Below are positions 46,310 to 55,984 of a stretch of 64,000 nucleotides of DNA, piece by piece (positions within the stretch are counted from its first letter, which is position 1; each line of letters opens with the position of its first letter). The stretch comes from Triatoma infestans (Eukaryota > Arthropoda > Insecta > Hemiptera > Reduviidae). The notes under the pieces were generated by a model. That model did no database searches, was not told where the DNA came from, and saw only the letters and a program-made list of their open reading frames with translations. Position numbers and translations under genes: made by a program. The stretch lies in NCBI GenBank assembly GCA_011037195.1, contig JAAEAF010001501.1, forward strand, positions 62,001-126,000, given 5' to 3'.

Positions 46310-47275
46310 TACTTTATCTTACTCATAGTAAGAGGAAGTAATGTAATCGTGCCAAATTTTTGATATCGAGTTTTCACCGGAAATATCCGTTTTGAGGTCC
46401 CCTGAGTCAAAAAAAGTGGTTTTTAGCAAATGGTCTGTGTGTGTATGTACGTGAACAGCATAGCTCAAAAACGAAAAGTCGCAGAAAGTTCAAACTTAAT
46501 ATTCCATTTAGGTATCACCATGGGATCCGACAGAAGATCATCAGTCAAAATTCCTCGACCGGAAGTAACACTTTCGAATCTTTTTTTCACTTTTTTGCAA
46601 TATTCTCGAAAACAGCCCCAACGATTTTCTTTAAACATGTAATATCAACCACACTTACAAATATCTACAATTTTTATTTGAAACATTTCTCCGGAAAAAT
46701 ATATTTAAGGACACTTTTAGGGGAGGGGGTAGTGGGTTGTCCTCTAAAGTACTATTTCAGTTTACTATACAATTCTATCATCTAAATAATATTAATTAGA
46801 ATTAAAAGCGTTGTCGAAATTCCGAATTGAAAAAATCGGATGACCGGAAGTGCGTTTTTATTAAAACGTATTTTTCAGTCTTTTATTTTTTTACTTTCTT
46901 GCAATTTTCTCAAAAATAGCTCCGACGATTTTCTTCATGGCATATCAACTGCACATACAACGATCTACAACATTTATTTAAAACATTTCTCTGAAAAAAT
47001 TCATTTAAGGGCACTTTTGAGGTTTTTCTCTAAAGTGCTATCATAGTTGATTATACAATTCTACCATCCAAACAAAATTAATTAGAAATAAATAGAAGAC
47101 CAAACTTCCGAGTTTTAAGAAAATAAGTAAACCGGAAGTGCGCTTTTACTGAACTTTTTTTTCAGTTTTGGACAAAATTTCATCAAATTTGGTGCACAAA
47201 GTATAAAATTTGGCAATTACAATTTTGAAAACTTGAGTAAGAGAAAGTTGTGTGAGTGTTTCACACCAGATTTTT
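46310..47275 (+). repeat. Rep-A, one full and two serial 3' copies
   Basis: 46320-46790 is a full-length forward copy (GTAAGAGGAAG, CACCGGAAATATCCG, TAGCTCAAAAACGAAAAGTCGCAG, AGGTATCACCATGGGATCCG, CTCGACCGGAAGTAACAC, TTGAAACATTTCTCCGG). Its second half is repeated at about 46840-47075 and begins again at 47125. The unit of roughly 285 bp starts at the ACCGGAAGTGCG block and ends at TACAATTCTA(T/C)CATC. This is the only place where the family forms a short tandem array. Confidence 0.7.
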
Positions 47276-48844
47276 TTTGCATTGGTCATGTAGCCACTAC
47301 TACTTTAAACAGTTGTATTTTTTCTATTAAATTGCTTTTTTTTTATAAACAATGCTTTTGTAAATGACAATTATATTGTTTACTATTAAATTGAAATTAA
47401 ATGGGGAGTCCAATATGTTGTATAATTGATCAAATAGTAGTTTTCTCTGACTATTGTAGTTTGAACACGTCACAAATACATGCTGGATGTCGTCTACCCC
47501 GTAGCAACTTTCGCACATTTCAGTTCTTCTTTTCCCTATTCTGTGTGTTTCCCACATAACGCATGGTCTGACCGCAACCTACTCATTATTCTTACTACTT
47601 TTCTGTTTACGTCGATCTGCTGAAACCATGGCAGTTTTCCTACATCTGGATTAGATTGTTTGTAAATTAATCCTTTACTGGATGCTATGTATTCACAGCT
47701 TGCCAATCATCTATTATCAATTTCCTTATTAGTATTTTTAAATCACTGTGGGGTACTAAATAATTAGATGACATATTATATTCTTCGCTGGCCTCTCTAG
47801 CCACTTTATCTGCCATTTCATTCCCGCTGATTCCCACATGACCTTTCAACCTTCACTAATTTATTTTCATCCTCTATATCATTTACTTGCTTTACTATTT
47901 CGTATTTTAATATAGTGTCATTCGAACTGTATCCTGGATTGGTTAATTTATCTACTATACTTTTGCGGTCGGTGAATATTGCAAAGTTTGAATGAGGTAA
48001 TGCCTTTGCATACTTCAGGGCTTCTAAAATTGCTATTGACTCAGCTGTGTAATTAGAAGAAGGTTGTAATAATTTAATTTTTTTATTTGTATTCGTATTG
48101 GGTATATAAAAGGCAGCCCCTGTATGCAAGCCTGTTTTCGAACCGTCACTACATATACTATAAAATTCAGGGTACCTTTCTTGTACACCTGAGTTAAACA
48201 CAGCGTTAATCAGTTGGGTCGGAACATTGTAATTTGGCCTGCAATCTGTTTCTTATTGCTTTTGTTTGTAATTAATACTGAATGTTGTTTAATTTGTAAT
48301 TGTACTGAAATATAGGTGCCTTATCATATCTATATATTAGGCTTTGAAAGTTGGATAAATTTATAAAGCTATCGACCATTAATGGGGTTAGATTTCTTCT
48401 TCCAGTATGCATATGTTAATACAATTTGTGTAATGTGCGCAATCTTCCTTGATATTAACGGGGGGTAGGTCATGGTTTTTAATACATATCTAATTGCCAG
48501 CATCTTTCTTCTCAAGTGAAGTGGTAGTTTACGAGTTTCTGCTCTCATTATATCCAGTGGGGTACTGTTTAGATATCCAACGGCGATTCGGAGACATTTC
48601 TGGATTTCGGTCAGTTCTTCTAACTTAGATTTACTCGCATTATTATACTCGTAAAATATGCTGCAAAATCAAAAACAGACCTGATAGTTGCTCTGTGGAA
48701 GAATAAACATATAGATGTATCTGCTCCCCAGTTGTTGTGGCATATCATTCGTAATATATTAATGAATTTTTCACATTTTTCTATTGCATTGTCTATGTGG
48801 TAATTCCATTTTAGTTTACGGTCTAGGTATAAGCCTAGAGTCCT

Positions 48845-49037
48845 CACGCGTTGGTTTGTTGGTTAGCGCACTCGCCTTTCGAGCGAGAATCGATTCCCGT
48901 GTGGGCAAAGCCAGCATCGTGATAAAAAGTGGGAAGTTACAGTTAGTAGCGCCCTAGACACCGGAACTAACGGCGTTGGAACTACGGTGTGCTTACCACA
49001 CGTCCCCCTATTCAAATCGCCGTCTGGCAAGCCTTGG
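48845..49037 (+). mobile_element. tRNA-derived SINE, family B, inside the I-like LINE
   Basis: tRNA-like head with TTGGTTAGCGCACTCGCC (A box), a TTTCGAGCGAGA anticodon-like arm, and AATCGATTCCC (B-box-like). The body GAACTACGGTGTGCTTACC, ACACGTCCCCC and TCTGGCAAGCCTTGGC is shared with 40810-40985. It replaces about 150 RT codons including the catalytic YADD, so insertion was accompanied by deletion or recombination. Confidence 0.65.
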
Positions 49038-50365
49038 CTATTTTAGTTATAAATTCTGAAGGAAGACCAATTTTATGCATTTTTGTTGCTAGTATTGCGC
49101 ACTGCACATTATCATAAACTCCTCTTATGTCGAGACATAAACTCATTAGTATGCGATTTTTGGTAAAGGATTCATCTATTTCACTGATTAGTACGGTGCG
49201 GCAGCCCTGTACTTTTTTCCTATATCCGTATTGAGAGGACGAGAGAAGGGAGTTATATTCTAGAAACCATTCTAATCTGGCCTTCATCATTCTCTCAAAC
49301 GTTTTTAGAATGCAAGACGAAAGAGAAATGTGCCTATAAGAATTACTCGTTTCCATGTGATTTTCCTGGTTTGTGGATAGGTATAACTACATATAGTGAC
49401 CACTCTTCAGGATATTCCCCGGAAGACCAAAATTTATTGAAAATTTCTAGAAGTAGTTTCTTAGCTTTATCCAGTAATTTATTAATCATGGGATAATGGA
49501 TATTGTCTGTTCCAGGCCCGTTCTTTTAATTGCTTGGGTTAATTCAGCGAATATGAGAGAGTCAATTAGTAGGTTACTGTTTCTTATGTCCTCATTTATG
49601 TTAATTGGTATTTCGTTTGACACAAAAGGAGAGCAAAGTTTATTGTGATAGTCATCCACCCACTCATCAATATTTGTAGGAGGGTTAGATGTTGATTTTC
49701 TATTTGTGAGCCTTTTAAGTGTGTCCCAGATATTTCAAATATTAGAGTTTCAACTCAATCCGTCACAATATTGTTTCCAGGAGTTTGTCTTACTTCTTTA
49801 ATTACCTTTTTTGCTACGGCTGCAATTCTTTGATAATTAACATAATTTTCGTAATTACCCATTTGCCTTAACTTTTTAAAAGTCTCTTTTCTATGCCTAA
49901 TTACGTTGTTGCGTTCTAAATTCTACCAAAATTTACGGTACTTAGGGTTGAAATGTCGTTTATATTTGTGTATTGCATGCTCACTAGCTCTATTCATATT
50001 GTTTACGAAGTTATTATAGCTGTAAGGAGAATCTTAATTTAATTGTTCACCATTAATGAGTTATACACCTCCCAATTAGCGTTTTTAATATCCCATTTTT
50101 TAATCGGACTGAGATGGATATGATTTTTTTTTTGAGATCGGCAGTAATTAAAATAGGCATATGGTTACTACCATGGGATCATTTAAAGTGTACCACTTAA
50201 AATATATTGCATGCCTGGAGAAACTAATGTTACATCAATTGCTGATTTGTTTACTTGCCGAATGATATACACTTCAATACTTACTGCATTTACATTATTA
50301 TGGCATAGCTTTCTTAATTATTATTGCGGCTCCCGCTTTCCCGTCAACTCTATCTTGTAGTATCC

Positions 50366-50575
50366 GCTACATTAACATTGATATATTTGGGCATAAGAGG
50401 ACGACAAGTGGATATACCCGAACAACTCGAAATGTACAACATAAGGCACAAAACTTAATAAATGAACACAGAAAATTCGCTAATGAACCACTATTCAAAA
50501 CCACCTGCCCTCAATAACAAAAAATGCAATTAACAATACACAATACATCTAAATCAAACAGCCTTTAAGTTTTGA
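50366..50575 (+). mobile_element. Penelope-like C-terminal fragment inside the I-like LINE
   Basis: Reverse-complement copy of 52990-53205 over about 210 bp. The + frame reads RTTRNVQHKAQNLINEHRKF then EPLFKTTCPQ and stop, the C-terminal tail that follows the GIY-YIG domain in the copy at 53 kb. It interrupts the LINE endonuclease. Confidence 0.75.
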
Positions 50576-52254
50576 TTTAGATGGAAATTGTAACCTGGAA
50601 ATGTAATAATTGAACCAGGTATTAGAAATAACAGCTATATCTATATTTTTCCTGCTAACATGATTTCAATATTACATTTATTTGAAACAGCTGAGCGTGC
50701 TCAACATTGTGAAATTTTTATTGGCTCATCTTTTCTGGGATTCCCATACTTTCTATTCTTTCCTTTATTTCCATTAGACAATCCCTGCGTGATTGGACCT
50801 CTACTCCAGTTATACTACTTATAACTGTAAAAATTAAATCACATAATTTATTCAAAGTTATTGGTGTTTGCCTAGATCTAATGTTTTGATACTGAGGAGG
50901 GTAGGGATTATATTGTATTGGTTCTATTTTATGAAAAATCTGTATTATAACGTTTTAATAGACTACTATGTTCGTCAGTTATTTTTTTCTGGAGGGGAAC
51001 TCTGTTTGATGTTCTTAATTCAGGAAATGTCAATTTGTTATTTATTTCAGGGGACTTCGTAAGTACTACATTTCTGAAACTTTTTCCGTTTATTTCTCAT
51101 ATACCTCAGAGTATGATAGATTTTCGTCAGCCATAATTGATCATATAATTTTCTGTTTTGTGAATTCTAGGCATTTACTTCTTTCTAAGCTGAATGTGGA
51201 CCTCCAGAGTGAACACACTTATTTGCAATTTGCAGAATGCAGTTTTTCCCTTCATGACCTGCCCCACATTTTGGGCATCTTACAGAACTCCTACAATTTT
51301 TAGTAATATGTCTATATCTTAAACAGTTATAACATTGCGAATTTCTTCGTATGTGATATAACTGTGATTTCTTCGTCCACCGGACATCTCATGTAGTGGA
51401 TTGAGACATATTCTGGTAAAGACCAACCCCTAAACCTTAATAAAACTATTTGTGTTGGAATTAATTTCACTCCATTTTCGGAAACGACTTTTTTACCCCA
51501 ATTACACATATGTGTTCGAGATTTGTTGGCCGTATATATTTTTAATTATTTCTTCATCAGAAAGGTCCTGATACACTCCCCTAATTATCCCCTACTTCTC
51601 CAAAAGGAATTTGGGAGCATATGCTATCATATTTTTTGCTTTAATAGCCTCTGAATTGATTAAAATATTGGCACTATACCCGTCCGATATTTCAACCTTA
51701 ATTCGATTTTCTCTATTTTCTTAACAGTTGTAATAATAATTCTGTGAATGTTTGAATGTTTATCATACAAAAGGTTCCCCAAGATCATTGGGTGAATTCT
51801 GCCCAAACCATTCCTTTCACCTTTGCTTTCCAAAAATACTTAGAAAGGTCCCTTATCGATATTATCATATAATGTGTTTGTATAATTGATTGACTTTCAT
51901 TACTTTGCTTACTTATTTTATTGACAGTAATACTACTCTCACCATTTACATTATTTACAGAGTTTTTCTCCTCCATATTGTGCTCTTCAACTTTATCAGC
52001 GGAATTTTCCACCCATCACTTGTAGAATTCATTTAACAAAAACAAAAAATAACTCAGAAAGATAAAAATATAATAATAGAACACAACGGTGACAAAAAAC
52101 AATGGAAAAATAATTTTCTTCTGTATAAGAAAACCAAAAAGAAAAATTTATACTGAAAAATATATAAAATATTATAAAATTCTAAGATAAGTAAAGTTGC
52201 TAGCGCAGTTAGATTAGTGGGAAAATGAACTTTGACCAGTTCTTTTACTCTACC

Positions 52255-52465
52255 ACGTCCAAACGAGTACTGTGAACTTCCGGTTAAGCGATCTCTTTGA
52301 ACCTTGGGTATGTTTAAATGTTCTCAGTTTTACACTTTATAGAAGTGTACGATATTTCGAAACGGAAACTTAGAGGGGAAGTCACCGCTCCTCCAGAACC
52401 TTCTGACAATAAGTTTTCTTGGTAAAATGTTTCAAATAGAAATATATGTCCTATGGGGGGGGGGG
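52255..52465 (-). repeat. Rep-A copy, partial
   Basis: Marks near 52270 (ACTTCCGGTTAAGCGAT), 52300-52400 and TTGGTAAAATGTTTCAAATAG (reverse 3' block). A G10 run lies at 52457-52466. Order of blocks is partly scrambled. Confidence 0.45.
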
Positions 52466-52584
52466 GTACTTAAGAAAGAAAGATTTAAGGGAGTGGCTGC
52501 CATAGATCAATCCACTGCAATCTGAAAGATCTATTGCTGTTCTCTTGGGTGATTTTCTGTTTGTATATATATGTAAAATATAAG

Positions 52585-52745
52585 TATGTATCGGAGATGT
52601 TTTCCGTGATAGACTGCTTCATTTTGTGGTCATCGACCGGTTTCAGGGGTCCATCATCAGGATGTTTTGATGAAACTGTGCAATAACACACTTACACCGA
52701 GCAAATTCAGTTTATACAATGGAAATGTTTTGTTAAAAACTAACT
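52585..52745 (-). mobile_element. Penelope-type terminal segment with hammerhead core
   Basis: GTATCGGAGATGTTTTCCGTGATAGACTGCTTCATTTTGTGG shared in reverse with 54440-54490 and 61015-61055. It is followed by the ribozyme-like block and AACACACTTACACCGAGCAAATTCAGTTTA. It lies at the 3' side of the minus-strand Penelope coding piece. Confidence 0.65.
52631..52664 (-). ncRNA. Hammerhead-like core with shortened stem II
   Basis: Minus strand: CATC, CTGATGA, a shrunken TGGACCCCT stem II region, GAAA, CCGGTC, GATG. The CUGAUGA and GAAA boxes and the CATC/GATG stem I are intact, but stem II has lost its loop, so activity is doubtful. Confidence 0.4.
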
Positions 52746-52914
52746 AGGTTAAGAGAGGGTTGTCCGTACCTGACTTAGGCTGCATATTGTTTTTCAGTTT
52801 AAAAGGCATTGTATTATCGTTCCTTTTAACAGTGAAAACAAGTGGAGATATGCAAATTACTTTTTTGGGGGGGGAAATTTTACTTTATTAATTAATATTA
52901 TTTTTAATTGGTAG

Positions 52915-53860
52915 CTCTTTTATATAAATATAAAACTTATATAAGCACACTATTTGCCATTCACATTTCACAATTCTCGCACGTAAAAACTTAAAGGCTG
53001 TTTGATTTAGATGTATTGTGTATTGTTAATTGCATTTTTTGTTATTGAGGGCAGGTGGTTTTGAATAGTGGTTCATTAGCGACTTTTCTGTGTTCATTTA
53101 TTAAGTTTTGTGCCTTATGTTGTACATTTCGAGTTGTTCGGGTATATCCAGTTGTCGTCCTTTTATGCCCAAATATATCAATGTTAATGTAGCGGAGCTG
53201 TCGTCGGGGTGTGATTGTTCACGTTTAGGTTAGTTGAAGTAGTTGGAATCAATTTCGTGATATTGTAGGATCGAATGTGTTCAGAAAATCGTTCCATGAT
53301 GTTTCTGCCGGTCTGGCAAACGGAAACGTCGCTACATTCCGGACATTTCAATTCATAAATCTCGCTACTGTCTTATAATTCAGTAGTGTCAGTACGTGAT
53401 TTTGTACCTAATTTATTGTTAGTTCTAAAAGATGTCTTGACGCCCATTTTCTTAAAAAAATTTGTGAGTTTGTATGTGTATTTCCGATGTATATGAATAT
53501 AGCGAATTTGTCTGTTGTTTCTTTGTCATTCCTATTATTAGGATGGCGTGTTTTGTTTTTTAGGAGTTTGTTAAAGATATTCTTTTACTGTAACCATTGT
53601 TCTTAACTATGTTGTAGATTGTTTGTAGTTTCTGTTCGTGGTTCATGGGTGTGAGGGGTGTAGATTTAAATCTGTTCCTCATATATCTCACTGTAGCTAG
53701 TTTATGTTGGGTAGATAGGTTGGAATTGTGCGGTATTATTGGATCCGTGGAAATGGGTTTTCTGAGTCTGCCGTGTTATTTTGGTTTCTTGTGAGTTTTA
53801 TGTCCAGGAAGTTGAGAGTGTTGTTGGTTAAGTTAATGTAGCAATTTGTCTAGTGAGTTG
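52915..53860 (-). mobile_element. Penelope-like retroelement, RT end and GIY-YIG endonuclease
   Basis: Minus-strand broken frames. About 53850-53780 gives NNTLNFLDIKLTRN. About 53760-53610 gives DPIIPHNSNLSTQHKLATVR, YMRNRFKSTPLTPM and IYNI..NNGY. About 53470-53400 gives the linker. About 53370-53270 gives EIYELKCPECSD, QTGRN, ERFSEHIRS, a degenerate GIY-YIG domain preceded by the CxxC typical of Penelope. About 53200-53060 gives the tail (RTTT..RTTRNVQHKAQ). The GIY and YIG motifs themselves are degraded, and stops interrupt. An inverted repeat TATAAATATAAAACTTATAT borders the piece (52920-52945 and 53890-53915). Upstream RT domains are missing. Confidence 0.8.
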
Positions 53861-54289
53861 TATGTTACATGAATGTCAAATAACATGCTTATATAAGTTT
53901 TATATTTATGTAAAGTTTATATTTAAGTTTGTTTTAGGCTTGTTAAAATTTATATTTAAGTTTATATATGCGTGAATATTGTATGTGAATTGTGAAATGT
54001 ATATTACGTGATTCTCAAATAGCATGCTCTTACAATTTAATTGTTTTGCAATATATTTAATGACACCATCTTAACGATCATTCACTTCATTTTTATTAAT
54101 AATTTTTCCACAGTAGTCAACAACTGATACAGGGTCTTTCGTGATTTTTTTATTACTCCTATCTCTAAGAACAACAATTAGAAATAATATTAATTAATAA
54201 TGCAAAATTTCTGCAAAAACGTAATTTAAGTTGCATATCTCCACTTGTTTCCATTTTTAAAAGGAATGATGAATACAATGCCTTTGAAA

Positions 54290-54505
54290 AACAACAAGTG
54301 GCCTTAGTCAGGTATGGACAATCCCCTTTTACCCTATTAGGTCAACAAAACATTTCTAGTCTATAAACTGATTTTGCTCTGTTATCGCATCGTATTATTA
54401 AAACATCCTGATGATGGGCGATCGGTGAGCAAAAAATGAGACAGTTGTCATGGAAAATATCTCTGATGCTTTAGCTCTGCGGACTTAACCACAACAACTA
54501 TCAGT
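54290..54505 (+). mobile_element. Penelope-type terminal segment, inverted relative to 52585
   Basis: Contains AAAACATCCTGATGATGGGCGA (54400-54422) and GTCATGGAAAATATCTCTGATGC with AGCTCTGCGGAC..AACCACAACA. The hammerhead-like core is truncated after stem II (no GAAA box), so it is dead. Together with 52585 it brackets the Penelope coding piece as inverted terminal repeats. Confidence 0.6.
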
Positions 54506-54639
54506 ACATATAATGATGAGAAGAGTCTGTTCTGTGGATTCACTAAACCCAAGGAGTTACACACATCAGCTACCCAAATGTATGAGCTAAGCGATTTTAA
54601 GTGTAGTGCATAATTTGGGGATATCAGAGTGTGTGTAGA

Positions 54640-54880
54640 TTATGTTGTAGGAAACCCATAGAGACGCTAAGCTGCCGAAGAAATGGCTAGTTTACTGGAA
54701 TATGTGTGTGTAGTTTGTTATAATGTGTGTGGTAGTTTAAAGAAAATCACTGCAACTTTTCGAAAACATTATGACAAATTAAAATAAAAAAGAATTTTTC
54801 GTTTTTGAGATATTCTGTACTCAGACACAGACAGAGTGAATGACAGAGAAATCAGTCGCTATTACATTTTTTAAGAGGCA
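54640..54880 (-). repeat. Rep-A copy, degenerate
   Basis: AGTTTAAAGAAAATCACTGCAAC, AGAATTTTTCGTTTTTGAGATATTC and the following GACAGA.TGA block in reverse Rep-A order. Ends unclear. Confidence 0.5.
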
Positions 54881-54889
54881 CCCCACCTA

Positions 54890-55550
54890 TTTGTTTAAAA
54901 AGCGAACGAACATTTTCTAATTATAAGATGGTATATTTTAGACCAGATGCTCTGAAGAAATACCTACTTGATTTACCTTATGTGTGGACACATAGTCTTG
55001 AATTACAGCAATGAATACATTTCATTTCCCTGTAAATACTAATTATACCAAAATAAAACTATTTTTTTATTTTATAGTTTCCTTTTATAAATTATAAAAA
55101 CTGAATTAATTTAACTTGAAATAAAATAAAACACAAAATAGATTTGGAGTTATCTGAAAATGACACTAGCGCATTCTGTCTAACCCCACATTAAACACTT
55201 TTTTTGGAAGCCAATAAATTATGACCTACAATTGAAGTCCAATCCAGTAATGTCAACCACCAGTGAAAATTCATATATTATAGATTTAATAATTGCAAGA
55301 CATCTAGAACAGTTAGATTGTCAACATTATGTTATTTCAATTATCATCGTCCAATTTTACCGGTTGTGAACCAAATTTTGTAAAAAACGAAAATAAAAAA
55401 TATGTTCTTATAAGAATTCAGGTGTCTTTATTACTGTTTCAATCTTCACCAATCAATTTTCAAATATGACAAAAAATACAAAAACGAAATATGTATTCTA
55501 CGCCCGATGTCATATGACAGATCCGTTTGAGTTTTTTTTTATTCAAAAAA
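54890..55550. other. Intergenic stretch upstream of the SELENBP1-like gene
   Basis: I looked here for a short first coding exon (ATG... ending in T|GT) of the selenium-binding protein gene and found none that convinced me. AT-rich, no TE domain. Confidence 0.35.
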
Positions 55551-55554
55551 TTGT

Positions 55555-55640
55555 GGAATATGTATATTTCCAGTGGAAAACACTTTCAAAAATTTGACTC
55601 GATCGCAATTCTTCTTCTTTGTAAAAACCGTAACGATCCC
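55555..55640 (-). repeat. Rep-A 5' fragment
   Basis: TATATTTCCAGTGGAAAACACTTTCAAAAATTTGACTCGATCGCAATTCTTCTTCTT is the reverse of the Rep-A 5' block (AAGTGTTGCGATCGTG..CACCGGAAAT), shown here in pieces TTTCCAGTGGAAAAC and CGATCGCAATTCTTC. Confidence 0.55.
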
Positions 55641-55984
55641 TACAGACTAACAGATCGCCAGGAATACTATTTTATTTACACATTTGTATTGGGGTTAAAC
55701 ATAGTTAAATTATGGGAATTCTTTAGTATCAATTTTTTTGAAATGAGAAAACTTTTATTTTAAAATATTGTTAATAACTGGTTAATTTATAAAAAAATAT
55801 TTCAATTTATAATATATAAATAATATTTAGAAGAAAACCCGCACTTGAATTTTATTCTATCATATGAATTGTTTCATAACTAACTGGAAGCTGATCTTTG
55901 CTTATTCGATCAGATCCTGTCTTACATAGGATTCGAGATTATTGATGGCATTCGTATTCGCAAAAAATATGATTAATTTTTTAG

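Larger units (their letters stand above)
47280..52015 (-). mobile_element. I-like LINE, nested and decayed (ORF1, EN, RT, RNase H)
   Basis: Minus strand. 52012-51785 has an ORF1-like acidic start. About 51350-51215 has two zinc knuckles (CYNCLRYRHITKNC and CPKCGAGHEGKNC). About 50700-50100 has endonuclease pieces (ISNTWF; then GSNHMPILITADL). About 50000-49910 has the EN-RT linker (SEHAIHKYKRHFNPKYRKF). 49356-49040 has RT (SYRHISLSSCILKTFERMM, SQYGYRKKVQGC, SLCLDIRGVYDNV). 48847-48620 has MRTLGLYLDRKLKWNYHI. 48201-47818 has RNase H (YSICSDGSKTG, AESIAILEALKYA, IFTDRKSIVD). 47557-47327 has a C-terminal knuckle (CESCYGVDDIQHVFVTC). The YADD part of RT is replaced by a SINE at 48845-49037, and a Penelope fragment interrupts EN at 50366-50575. 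Dead element. Confidence 0.85.

Noticed and set aside
55942..55984. ATG at 55942 as start of the SELENBP1-like protein without a first intron
   Set aside because: It would add hydrophobic residues ([15 protein letters not shown]) not found in the family, and a TTTTTTAG acceptor sits exactly where the conserved sequence begins. Kept only as a remote alternative.
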